A DNA stretch of 64,000 nucleotides from Igneacidithiobacillus copahuensis. Its GTDB lineage: Bacteria; Pseudomonadota; Gammaproteobacteria; Acidithiobacillales; Acidithiobacillaceae. Where the stretch lies: positions 1 through 64,000 of the forward strand of contig NZ_JAAXYO010000154.1 of the NCBI RefSeq assembly GCF_018854015.1. The letters are read 5' to 3'. A model generated the notes under the pieces. The model ran no database searches. It saw only the letters and a program-made list of their open reading frames with translations, and was not told where the DNA came from. The translations under genes were made by a program, and so were the position numbers. Positions 53,389 through 61,028 of this stretch are shown in pieces. Within the stretch, counting starts at the first letter, position 1; each line of letters starts with the position of its first letter.

Positions 53389-53495
53389 GCAAAAAATCAG
53401 AAAGAAGGACGGCCAGAATCCTTGGCGTTCTTCCTGAAAACATGATGGCAAACTGTCATTTTGACCAAATCTGCCGCGCAAGCCCCTGGCTTTAG
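53385..53495 (+). CDS. Possible 36-residue ORF coupled to the previous gene
   Basis: ATG 53385 overlaps the stop of the membrane-protein gene (ATGA). The product begins MSKKSERRTARILGVLPENM. The last residues and stop fall in the IS200/IS605-like hairpin, so the frame may be a truncated remnant. Too short to judge. Confidence 0.3.
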   Translation: MSKKSERRTARILGVLPENMMANCHFDQICRASPWL

Positions 53496-53505
53496 CCATG
53501 GGGTG
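53480..53505 (+). mobile_element. IS200/IS605-like terminal hairpin remnant
   Basis: AAGCCCCTGGC-TTTA-GCCATGGGGT forms a stem CCCC-TGGC / GCCA-GGGG with one bulged T and a TTTA loop. The sequence continues with GGTTCAGTG. This is the form of subterminal hairpins at the right end of IS200/IS605-type elements (also the 3' end of TnpB-associated RNA). No transposase or tnpB lies nearby, so only a solo end or decayed copy is present. Confidence 0.4.
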
Positions 53506-53563
53506 GTTCAGTGCCGTTCAGTCTCGGTCAGGTTCCGTAGATGCTCGGAAGCCTGGACTCGAA

Positions 53564-53581
53564 AACCTTGCGGCACCAAGT
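53564..53581 (+). promoter_or_regulatory. Island leader motif upstream of Sak4-like gene
   Basis: AACCTTGCGGCACCAAGT lies 43 bp upstream of ATG 53611 in the same orientation as the copies at 54608, 59594 and 60451. Confidence 0.5.
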
Positions 53582-53610
53582 GGGTAGAGCATCTGACGAA
53601 GGAGATCGAC

Positions 53611-54597
53611 ATGGGATTACTGAATTTGCAGGAAGGCGGCCAGATGGAACCTGTCCGTATGATCCTGTATGGGAAAAACGGGATCGGAAAGACCACGTTC
53701 GGGGCGGGGATGCCGCAGCCGTTCATCCTGGCGGTAGAGGATGGCATTGGCCCCATGCCGGTCATGTACGACAGGGCACACCATAAAACCTATGACCAGA
53801 TCGTTGGCACCCTGATGGAAGTCGGCGGCTATTTCCAAAGCGGTCGGTTTCGCAGCCTCGTTGTGGACTCCATGGACGCATTGCAGGTCAAGGTTTTCGA
53901 CAAAATCCTCTCGGAGCATGGCAAAAAGCATATCGGGGACTTTTCCTACGGCAAGGGCTACGAGCTGTTCAAGCAGGAATGGGAAAGTTTCAAGGATCTC
54001 ATGGAGCGGTTTCGCGTGGAGCTGGGCGCGAACGTATTGCTGATCGCGCAATGCGATTCCAGGACCATTGCCGATCCCATCAACGGCGATCACAACAGCA
54101 ACACCATGCGTCTGGACAAGAGAGCATCTGGCGTGTTGCGCGACTGGGCTGATCTGGTGGGGTTCGCCCAACTGGAGAGCAACCCGATCCGCAACAAAGA
54201 CGGGGAGATCGTGCGCTTGCAGGAAACCGGGCGTCGCATTCTGCGCACATCGCCGTCGGAAGCCTTCGATGCCAAAAACCGGTTCAACCTGCCACCGACG
54301 TTGCCGCTGGCGTGGGTTGCCGTGGAGCAGGCAATCAAGGAAGCCTACGCCAGGCCCTTCGATCCCAATCAGTATGCGCAGGTGCAGTCCGGATTTGGGC
54401 AGGCGTCCCCGGCAGGCTTGCCACAGCCGGGGATGCCTCCGGCAGGATTCGGTCAGCCTGCCCAGGCGCAGCCCAATGCTGGTTTTGCACCATCTGGTAA
54501 ACCCGCGTCCCTGGCTGCCCCGGCTGCACCCATGCAACCGGCTTCACCGGTGCAACCGGTTCAGACCGGCGGTTTCCCCAAGCCGCCGGGGTTTTGA
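53611..54597 (+). CDS. Sak4-like phage ATPase (RecA-fold recombination protein)
   Basis: A 328-residue protein. Walker A GKNGIGKT lies at residues 21-28. FRSLVVDSMDAL (about 83-94) is the Walker B strand, and LGANVLLIAQCD (about 131-142) follows. This matches the phage nucleotide-binding AAA_24/Sak4 family, RecA-like single-strand annealing ATPases. The last 70 residues are a Pro/Gln/Ala-rich tail. ATG 53611 has AAGGAGATCGAC upstream; the open frame to 53461 crosses the hairpin and leader motif and is rejected. It is followed by a DUF669 ssDNA-binding-like gene, the common phage pairing. Confidence 0.8.
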   Translation: MGLLNLQEGGQMEPVRMILYGKNGIGKTTFGAGMPQPFILAVEDGIGPMPVMYDRAHHKTYDQIVGTLMEVGGYFQSGRFRSLVVDSMDALQVKVFDKILSEHGKKHIGDFSYGKGYELFKQEWESFKDLMERFRVELGANVLLIAQCDSRTIADPINGDHNSNTMRLDKRASGVLRDWADLVGFAQLESNPIRNKDGEIVRLQETGRRILRTSPSEAFDAKNRFNLPPTLPLAWVAVEQAIKEAYARPFDPNQYAQVQSGFGQASPAGLPQPGMPPAGFGQPAQAQPNAGFAPSGKPASLAAPAAPMQPASPVQPVQTGGFPKPPGF

Positions 54598-54607
54598 AAA
54601 AGCCGCG

Positions 54608-54628
54608 AAAGTTTGCGGCACCATAGGG
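54608..54628 (+). promoter_or_regulatory. Island leader motif upstream of DUF669 gene
   Basis: AAAGTTTGCGGCACCATAGGG, with TTGCGG starting 71 bp before ATG 54684. The motif lies in the 86-bp gap between two co-oriented genes. Confidence 0.5.
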
Positions 54629-54683
54629 TTAGGCGGATAGAACGATCCGTCATCGCTCTCACTTGCAAGAGGAGTAACACATC

Positions 54684-55382
54684 ATGGTAATGGTAACAAT
54701 GGACATCGACAAAATTCCAACCGACTTTGGCCGGATCGACCCTGGCATTTATGACGCCGAAGTCGTCAAAGTGGAGGACGGGGTTGCCGTGAAATCTGGA
54801 GGTTATGCTTCCCGCGTCACTTTCCGGATTGTTAATGACGGGCCGATGCATGGCCGGGAAGTGAATGAACAATATAATATGCTTGCCGACAATGCGAAGG
54901 CCAAAGAGATAGGATGTGAACACTTTTCGCAGATGTTAAAGGCTTCCGGGGTGCCAAAAGAAAACATCCTTCATCAGAATATCGACACGCAATGGGCGTT
55001 GGGACGGAAGATGTCCATCGTTCTGGGTCCGCAGAAGAACGACCCGCAGTATGTCGAGGTGAAAGCCTACATGGAACCTGGCGCACGAAACGACAAGGCA
55101 AACTGGGACAAAGTGCGGGACAAGATCGAGGGCAAGCCTGCCGGCCACGGTCCGTCCACGGGAAATGCAGGGGGATCGTGGGGAAATGATAACGGTGGAG
55201 CGTCTCCAGCGCAGGCTGCTGCTACTCCGCCTGTCATGCCGCAAGGTGGCGGTTTTGCTCAGAGTCAGCCAGTCGCACCGCAAGGTGGCGGTTTTGCCCA
55301 GAGCCAGCCAGCCGCATCCAGTCAACAGCCGCAACCGCAAAACACCTGGGGTAGCAGTGGTGGGTTTGCAGGCCCTTCCTGA
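54684..55382 (+). CDS. DUF669-family putative ssDNA-binding protein
   Basis: A 232-residue protein. The first 150 residues resemble DUF669: TMDIDKIPTDFGRIDPGIYDAEVVKVED, then VTFRIVNDGPMHGREV, and a conserved KASGV segment. The C-terminal 90 residues are Gly/Gln/Pro-rich with a tandem PQGGGFAQSQP repeat (about 188-215) and end in GFAGPS, like the disordered tails of single-stranded DNA-binding proteins. It pairs with the Sak4-like ATPase upstream. A role in recombination or replication of island DNA is inferred. Confidence 0.7.
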   Translation: MVMVTMDIDKIPTDFGRIDPGIYDAEVVKVEDGVAVKSGGYASRVTFRIVNDGPMHGREVNEQYNMLADNAKAKEIGCEHFSQMLKASGVPKENILHQNIDTQWALGRKMSIVLGPQKNDPQYVEVKAYMEPGARNDKANWDKVRDKIEGKPAGHGPSTGNAGGSWGNDNGGASPAQAAATPPVMPQGGGFAQSQPVAPQGGGFAQSQPAASSQQPQPQNTWGSSGGFAGPS

Positions 55383-55491
55383 GGCCATTTTCATGTTATC
55401 CGCCGCACAGGCGGCTTAGAAGGTAAAATGTGACTACCCGCCTCGTTTCCGGTTATGGATTCGGGGCGTTTTTCATGAGCGGGGATTTTTC

Positions 55492-57282
55492 ATGCAACCC
55501 AATGCGGAACAACGGGACATTTTGGACGCCATTGCCGAAGGCCATCAGCACGTTGCCATTCGTGCCCTTGCGGGAACCGGAAAATCCACGACCGTGGCAT
55601 TTGCCGCGCAGCAGGTGCTGGCAGGAAAGTCTACACAATATCTGGTGTTCAACAAAAAGAACGCCGACGAAGCGAAGGTGAAACTGCCTGGCATGAAAGT
55701 CAACACGGCCCATAGTCTGGCCTGGAATGGGGCACATCCGGACGGTGGAAAAATCAGCGCCATTTACGAGACGCGTCGGGTGGACAAACTCTATGGATCA
55801 CTCAAAAACTGGCGTGATCCGCGCTTTTTGCAATACCTGCAAAATCTGAAAGACCTTCGCCTGAACAGGACGACCGGGATATTCCTGTTACAGGACATCA
55901 TCAATGGTTTTTGTCAATCCGCTGATACGCAGGTATCCGGCATTCACATCAGTGATTCGGTTTTGCAAAAAATACAGATCAAAATGGCGCGCCTGGGCAA
56001 TGAGGATTCCATGAAGGAGGCCATGATGGAAGTCGTTGGCATGGGCGATCACCTGTTTTCCATGATGCTGGACAAGCGATCAGATGCGCCTGTCACCCAT
56101 GACGGGTATCTCAAAATCTGGTCCGTTGGCAATCCACGGATACCTGTCGATCACATTCTGTTCGATGAAGCGCAGGACGCTTCCATGCCGATGTTGCAGG
56201 GCATTTTGAAACAGAATGACGCGCAACTGGTTTTCATTGGAGACACGAATCAGAGCATCTATGGCTGGCGTGGTGCGGTGGATGCCATGCTGGAACTCAA
56301 GAACCGTTTTTCCGATACGAAGATCATGCCACTGCAATCTTCCTACCGGTTTGGTCAGGGTGTAGCCGATGCGGGTAACGTGTTTTTGACCATGCTGTAT
56401 GAACTGGAAAATATCCCCACGGAGTTTCGGGCATTTTTACGTGGGGTAGGCAATTACGATTCGCGCATTGGTGATGGAAGTCGCTATCCAGATGGACGCA
56501 GGCCGACGGCAGTTCTTTTTCGTGGAAATGCCGCCCTATTGCAGGCTGCCATCGAGGGGATAGATCGGGGCGACAAGGTATTCATGGCGGGAGATCAGGC
56601 CCAGGAGATCGCGCAGTTTCTGGATGGATGCGGAAAGCTGTTTCATAATCAGTTTACACCTCATCCGGAATTGCGCTACTTCGATGATTTTTCCGAGCTG
56701 AAAGCCTTCACGGAAACGCGGGAAGGGCAAGGTCTGAAATTTCTGGTGAACATGGTGATACAGCGTCGCGGTTGCATGGACCGGGAAATCGCCCTGTTGC
56801 GCAATGCCTCGAATCAGCATAATGCGGATTATGTATTGTCCACGATGCACCGGTCCAAGGGGTTGGAGTTTGCGCATGTGGTCATTCATCCATCGGCGCT
56901 CAAGGCATTGGAAAATGCAAAAGACGACGGCGAAAAAATACGTTTTTCGGATGTGGCCCCGGAAGATTTACGTTTGCTGTATGTGGCCGCGACGAGGGCG
57001 CATGAAACCCTGTATGAAAACGGCCTGATACGCGCCGTGCAGAATCTGGATGGATTGCCGTCATCGGTTCATGCCGCAATCAATCGGCTGCGGGACTATA
57101 GTCTGGGCGCGACACCACGTGCTGCATGGGAAAATCTGCAATGGCCGGCTGTTCCTGATGTGCAGTTTACGGGAAGCCCGGCGCTGGATTGGGTCCCGGA
57201 CTGGCAACGGGCCCGTTCGCCAGAATCTCCCCGCATGGCAACGGGGCATTACCCGTCACCGACGGAGAAAATTGGATTGTGA
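55492..57282 (+). CDS. UvrD/Rep-like SF1 helicase
   Basis: A 596-residue protein. Motif I is RALAGTGKST (25-33), motif II ILFDEAQDAS near 222, motif III IGDTNQSIYGWRGA near 244, motif IV-like QSSYRFG. Motif V STMHRSKGLEF and motif VI LLYVAATRAHETL are near the C-terminus. The compact size (UvrD has about 720) and gap in the 1B/2B region suggest the phage or F-box-like short helicase group. ATG 55492 follows GGGGATTTTTC. A 110-bp gap with a small CCGCC/GGCGG hairpin lies upstream. It ends one base before the next helicase start. Confidence 0.86.
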   Translation: MQPNAEQRDILDAIAEGHQHVAIRALAGTGKSTTVAFAAQQVLAGKSTQYLVFNKKNADEAKVKLPGMKVNTAHSLAWNGAHPDGGKISAIYETRRVDKLYGSLKNWRDPRFLQYLQNLKDLRLNRTTGIFLLQDIINGFCQSADTQVSGIHISDSVLQKIQIKMARLGNEDSMKEAMMEVVGMGDHLFSMMLDKRSDAPVTHDGYLKIWSVGNPRIPVDHILFDEAQDASMPMLQGILKQNDAQLVFIGDTNQSIYGWRGAVDAMLELKNRFSDTKIMPLQSSYRFGQGVADAGNVFLTMLYELENIPTEFRAFLRGVGNYDSRIGDGSRYPDGRRPTAVLFRGNAALLQAAIEGIDRGDKVFMAGDQAQEIAQFLDGCGKLFHNQFTPHPELRYFDDFSELKAFTETREGQGLKFLVNMVIQRRGCMDREIALLRNASNQHNADYVLSTMHRSKGLEFAHVVIHPSALKALENAKDDGEKIRFSDVAPEDLRLLYVAATRAHETLYENGLIRAVQNLDGLPSSVHAAINRLRDYSLGATPRAAWENLQWPAVPDVQFTGSPALDWVPDWQRARSPESPRMATGHYPSPTEKIGL

Positions 57283-57283
57283 C

Positions 57284-59512
57284 ATGGGATCGGCGCTGAA
57301 GCTGCGGGATTACCAACGGGCTGCGGTGGATCGTCTGCTGGAAGATGGTCAGGACGGTATATGCAGCCTGGCGGTATTGCCGACGGGTGCTGGCAAGACG
57401 GTCATCCTGCGCGCAGTCATCGAGGAGTGGCTGCGCAATTTCCCGGATCACCAGATTCTGCTGCTGGCCCATCGGACGCGCTTGCTGGAACAGGCCAGAG
57501 AGCGTTTTGCCGGTATTCCTGTGCAGACCATCAGCGCCAGCATGAATGTCCGGGAAGCGCCGCAACCGGGATCGGTCACGGTGGCCAGCATCCAGACGCT
57601 GGCCGGTATGAATGAGACGGACTCGTCATCGGCCTTCAAGGATTGGGATCTGGTACTGGTGGATGAAGCGCATCGGGTGGGGGATGCCGGGCAATATGCG
57701 ACGTATCTGTCTGGCTTGCCCCGCGATCCGGTCATTTTGGGGGTGACAGCCACGCCCTGGCGGATGGACAACAACGGAAAACACCAATTGGTGACGCGCA
57801 TACCCGGATCGGTGTTCCAAAGGGTGGCTTGCTGGATACAGCCGGAAGAACTGATTTCCAGAGAATATCTGTTGCGACCGGAGATCGTCCCGGTACGTCA
57901 CGCCTTCCCCCGCGCAGGATTCAAACTGGATCATGGAGAGATCGCGGCAACGGGGGTGTCTCGGTATCTGCATCTGGATTTTGCTGCGCGCATGGCCGAG
58001 ATACGGGAAAAGACGGCGGATGCGCGTCACGTCCTGATTTTCTGCGAGACGGTGAAAGATGCCGGAGAGGTGGCGGCGGCGCTGGATGATCCTGGGCATC
58101 CGGCTGGATTCATTGACGGGACCATGCCGGAAGCCCAGCGCCGGGACCTGCTGCAAGCGTTTCAAGATGGGCGGATTCGTTATCTGGTGAATGTGGATGT
58201 TTTCACCGAAGGTCTGGATGTACCGGAGATCGACGCGGTGGTCTTGCTACGCATGACGCAATCCGTAACCCGGTTTCTGCAAATGGTTGGTCGTGGGTTG
58301 CGCCCATTTGGGGAAGCGTCTACTTGCAGGTTTCTGGATTATGGACATCACATCGAGCGTCTGGGGGCCATCGAGGCATCACGAGGTGAGGATGCACGAC
58401 CGCTGGATGAACGAAAGCGCCGGAAGCGTCTAGGATCGGCAGAAGAATCTGCCAGATGGAAAATTCCACCATCGGAAGATATGGAAAGCGATCTTCCCGG
58501 TCATCTGACAGCGGAAGCGAGTTTCACGGTATTTGTAAGGGAAACCCGCGCATTCCCATTTGTCACGCGGAATGGCAAAAGCTTCCTGATGATGCGTTTT
58601 GCGGTCGATGATCCGACCATCCCGCCATCGGACGGGCCGACACTACAAAAACGCATCTGGATCGAGCGCAAACTGCACCCGCAAGACCCGCTGTTTGCGC
58701 CTTTGTGGGATCGCTGGTCGATGCTGTCTGGCACCCCCAAAAAACGTGTTTATGACAAAAAGAAAAATCCGGTGGAAAGCCTGTTGGAAAAGAGGGTGTC
58801 GGAGAAAGGTTTTTGCGCGTATGACCCGTTTGCCTTGCGGGTGCGCTGGAGTGATCGCGCCCATCGCTGGATGATCGATGGGATGCAATGGGAGGGCCGC
58901 AAAGTCATGCACATCACGTCAGAAGAAGATGCCGCGTTGTCGGTAATCGTTCAGGAACTCAAAAATTCCACTCGCCCCATAGACCATCTGTTACGTCAGT
59001 TTCTTTTTCGTGTGGCTCACGAGGGCATTCTCGAGTATCGGGAAGGTGGCGGTTTGCAGCCGGCATGGTTGCAACAACAGGAAACGGCCACGATGGCTCG
59101 TGAGGAACGGGATCAGGTGCAACCCATGGAAATCGTGCCAAACCAGAGGGAGATGAGAGAACCGTCTTTGGAAAGTGTTTCGCCGCCGCCGGATTGTCCA
59201 TGGCCGCCAAGCCCTTTCAGTGATGCAAGCCATTCGCCGGCTGCAAGCCCCTTGCAGGGTGCAAGCCTGCCGGCTGCAAGCCCGCCGGGGGCATCCCTGC
59301 CGGCTGCAAGCCCTTGGCCGCCGCAGAATTTCGCTGGGGAATCGTTTGACGAGGAAGTTCCGCCTGCATGGCGGGATGGAGCAAACGATTCACAACAGCC
59401 GTCGGTGCGGCACGATTGGGGTGCGGCGGCTTCCCCCTTTGGGCAACCATCTGGTGATCCGGCAAAGAAATCCTGGTTGCCGGATCACCATGCACCGGAG
59501 CCAGTTAGATGA
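57284..59512 (+). CDS. SF2 DEAH-box helicase
   Basis: A 742-residue protein. LRDYQRAAVDRLL is a Q-motif-like start. Motif I is PTGAGKT (33-39), motif II DEAH (127-130), motif III VTATPWR near 154. Motif V DVFTEGLDVPEID and motif VI QMVGRGLRPF complete the core at about 350. The C-terminal 390 residues are unrecognised (FVRETRAFPFVTRNGKSFLMMRF hints at a second nucleic-acid-binding module, split at about 415-437). Near 645-680 lies an in-frame repeat tract (SPAASPLQGASLPAAS). It may work with the UvrD-like helicase next to it. ATG 57284 is one base after that gene's stop. Confidence 0.85.
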   Translation: MGSALKLRDYQRAAVDRLLEDGQDGICSLAVLPTGAGKTVILRAVIEEWLRNFPDHQILLLAHRTRLLEQARERFAGIPVQTISASMNVREAPQPGSVTVASIQTLAGMNETDSSSAFKDWDLVLVDEAHRVGDAGQYATYLSGLPRDPVILGVTATPWRMDNNGKHQLVTRIPGSVFQRVACWIQPEELISREYLLRPEIVPVRHAFPRAGFKLDHGEIAATGVSRYLHLDFAARMAEIREKTADARHVLIFCETVKDAGEVAAALDDPGHPAGFIDGTMPEAQRRDLLQAFQDGRIRYLVNVDVFTEGLDVPEIDAVVLLRMTQSVTRFLQMVGRGLRPFGEASTCRFLDYGHHIERLGAIEASRGEDARPLDERKRRKRLGSAEESARWKIPPSEDMESDLPGHLTAEASFTVFVRETRAFPFVTRNGKSFLMMRFAVDDPTIPPSDGPTLQKRIWIERKLHPQDPLFAPLWDRWSMLSGTPKKRVYDKKKNPVESLLEKRVSEKGFCAYDPFALRVRWSDRAHRWMIDGMQWEGRKVMHITSEEDAALSVIVQELKNSTRPIDHLLRQFLFRVAHEGILEYREGGGLQPAWLQQQETATMAREERDQVQPMEIVPNQREMREPSLESVSPPPDCPWPPSPFSDASHSPAASPLQGASLPAASPPGASLPAASPWPPQNFAGESFDEEVPPAWRDGANDSQQPSVRHDWGAAASPFGQPSGDPAKKSWLPDHHAPEPVR
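59224..59318 (+). repeat. Mixed 15/18-bp repeats in the SF2 helicase gene
   Basis: Units start with TGCAAGCC at about 59224, 59242, 59260, 59275 and 59305, separated by 18, 18, 15 and 30 bp, one intervening unit having GGCATCC instead. CCCCTTGCAGGG and GCCGGC blocks give small palindromes. They encode Ser/Ala/Pro-rich SPAAS and ASLPA segments. Confidence 0.85.
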
Positions 59513-59910
59513 GAACGGTCAGCATGATCTATGGGTTCAGAAGCCTGGGCTTGCGCCAGATCATCACCGTGTACTGGCATCAGCTTCAGCGGAAAAGTTT
59601 GCGGCACCAAGGGTTGCGGGGTGTGTTGGTCAACACCGATCCCGTCTGGCGGGACTGGGCGGAAAGTATTGGGTTGCGCAATCTGAACCTTGATGACGTT
59701 GGGAAGGACTGCGGTCTGGTGGATCTGTGGATCATTGGCTTGCAGGCGCAACAACGGTATCCGCCGGAGTTTTGGGCTGGTTTTCCGGGAGATTGGTTGC
59801 TATTGGGTAATGATCTTCCGGAAATCGGGAAGTGGTTGGGCAGAGAAGTTCTGTCGAACCCGCCAAAAATGGGTTTTTTTTGCTTCGGGGAGGGGTTTTC
59901 TCATGAGTAG
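59509..59910 (+). CDS. Hypothetical protein
   Basis: A 133-residue Trp- and Gly-rich protein (DPVWRDWAESIGLRNLNLDD, FWAGFPGDWLLLGNDLPEIG) of no recognised family. ATG 59509 overlaps the helicase stop (ATGA). The leader motif found elsewhere between genes lies inside its first third (59594-59613), so the true start could be further downstream or the motif may double as coding sequence. It overlaps the next gene by 8 bases. Confidence 0.5.
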   Translation: MRTVSMIYGFRSLGLRQIITVYWHQLQRKSLRHQGLRGVLVNTDPVWRDWAESIGLRNLNLDDVGKDCGLVDLWIIGLQAQQRYPPEFWAGFPGDWLLLGNDLPEIGKWLGREVLSNPPKMGFFCFGEGFSHE

Positions 59911-60439
59911 TCTGTTATCACCTATCTCCATGATCGAACATGCCAGCGTTGTCATAACGCCCATGATTCACCTGGTGTACGTCGCGTCCTTCGTCATCGG
60001 GATTTACATGATGGGAATGGGCGGGTGGCGCATGTTCCGGTATGGACATCTGTCTGTCGAAGATCCCAAGCTGACGGTATCCAGCATCATCTGGTCCATC
60101 ATCATCGGTTCCGGCATGGCAGCTCTGGGTGCCATCATGGGTGCAGGCCTCCTGACTACGATGGGATCGGCAACGCCATCGCCGCTGGCCTATACGGGGC
60201 CTGGCGGATCGGACATTGCCACGGCCATCGTGGACATCATGCACTTCATGCAGTTTTTGGGCGTGCTCTGGTTTGCCACGGGATGCCGGATGATGTACCG
60301 GCTCAACGTGAATCAGGCGCGCCAGGACGATTTTCACGGGAAGGCATGGACGCATCTGATCGGCGGCCTGGGCCTGTTCGACATCGCGGGGGTGGCCGTC
60401 ATGCTGGCCAATCTTGCGGGGACCAGTCTGCCGTTTTGA
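59903..60439 (+). CDS. Putative T4SS membrane protein, TraQ/IcmC(DotE)-like
   Basis: A 178-residue protein with about four membrane segments (14-36, 48-75, 100-120, 148-172). Small-residue-rich helices (MAALGAIMGAGLLTTMG) and the position just before an IcmD-like and a DotO-like gene match IncI traQ-traR-traU order. The assignment is by context and topology; sequence identity to IcmC/DotE or DotV could not be checked. AGGGGTTTTCTC precedes ATG 59903. Confidence 0.6.
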   Translation: MSSLLSPISMIEHASVVITPMIHLVYVASFVIGIYMMGMGGWRMFRYGHLSVEDPKLTVSSIIWSIIIGSGMAALGAIMGAGLLTTMGSATPSPLAYTGPGGSDIATAIVDIMHFMQFLGVLWFATGCRMMYRLNVNQARQDDFHGKAWTHLIGGLGLFDIAGVAVMLANLAGTSLPF

Positions 60440-60450
60440 AAAAAGTCGCA

Positions 60451-60490
60451 AAACCTTGCGGCACCAATGGTTCAAGAGGCGTGTGTGCCT
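60451..60490 (+). promoter_or_regulatory. Island leader motif and hairpin upstream of IcmD-like gene
   Basis: AAACCTTGCGGCACCAATGG lies at 60451-60470, with TTGCGG starting 65 bp before ATG 60521. It is followed by AGAGGC/GCCTCT, a 6-bp stem with a GTGTGT loop (about 60475-60492). Confidence 0.5.
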
Positions 60491-60520
60491 CTGGTTTAGG
60501 TCATGATCGAGGAGTGTACG

Positions 60521-60949
60521 ATGAAGATGAGCAAGAAGCAGGTGAAGGTGTTGAAGCAGGTTGCTGGTTTGGTGGGCTTGACCCTGGCTGGCACGGCTTC
60601 GGCGTTTGCGGGTGTTACCGGGTTTGGCCAGGACATTGGCCACATCATCAAGGTGGCCTCGGACATTCCCACGTTGGAAACCATTGTGTTCATGGGGGCT
60701 GGCGTGGCGGCCATGGGTTACGGCGGCTGGCACATCCACAAGAAAGGTGACATGGAAAACCAGGGTAAGAAGGTGGGTTTGCATAACATTGCTCTACCCA
60801 TCGCCGGCGGAGCTTTTCTGACCGCCATTCCGTTCATGACTGGGGCCGCGCAGCATACGTTCTTCGGGGATGGAAACAAGGTCACGACATCGGCTTCCTA
60901 CCTGAATGGAAACCATTTGGGCGGCAGCAGCAATGTCACGATTCCCTGA
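60521..60949 (+). CDS. Putative T4SS protein IcmD/DotP-like (TraR class)
   Basis: A 142-residue protein. Residues 1-33 form a signal-like N-terminus (AGLVGLTLAGTASAFAG). Two hydrophobic segments follow: TIVFMGAGVAAMGYGG and IALPIAGGAFLTAIPFM, linked by a basic/polar HIHKKGDMENQGKKVGLHN loop. This is the layout of IcmD/DotP, small inner-membrane or pilin-like T4SS components. ATG 60521 has GAGG ten bases upstream. It lies 79 bp before the DotO-like gene, with a strong hairpin between. Confidence 0.65.
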   Translation: MKMSKKQVKVLKQVAGLVGLTLAGTASAFAGVTGFGQDIGHIIKVASDIPTLETIVFMGAGVAAMGYGGWHIHKKGDMENQGKKVGLHNIALPIAGGAFLTAIPFMTGAAQHTFFGDGNKVTTSASYLNGNHLGGSSNVTIP

Positions 60950-60971
60950 TCAAAGTATCAGGTGAGTGTGG

Positions 60972-60999
60972 TGCTCCGACGCAATTTCGCGTCGGAGCA
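60972..60999 (+). terminator. Strong hairpin between IcmD-like and DotO-like genes
   Basis: A perfect 11-bp stem, TGCTCCGACGC (60972-60982) with GCGTCGGAGCA (60989-60999), loop AATTTC. No T run follows, so it is more likely an mRNA-end stabiliser or attenuator reducing dotO expression relative to the small pilin-like gene than a full terminator. Confidence 0.55.
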
Positions 61000-61028
61000 T
61001 TGCACCTCAATGCCAAACGGGGAAAATC

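Noticed and set aside
53461..53610. N-terminal extension of the Sak4-like protein
   Set aside because: The extension crosses an IS-like hairpin and the leader motif, lacks family similarity, and ATG 53611 has a clear ribosome site.
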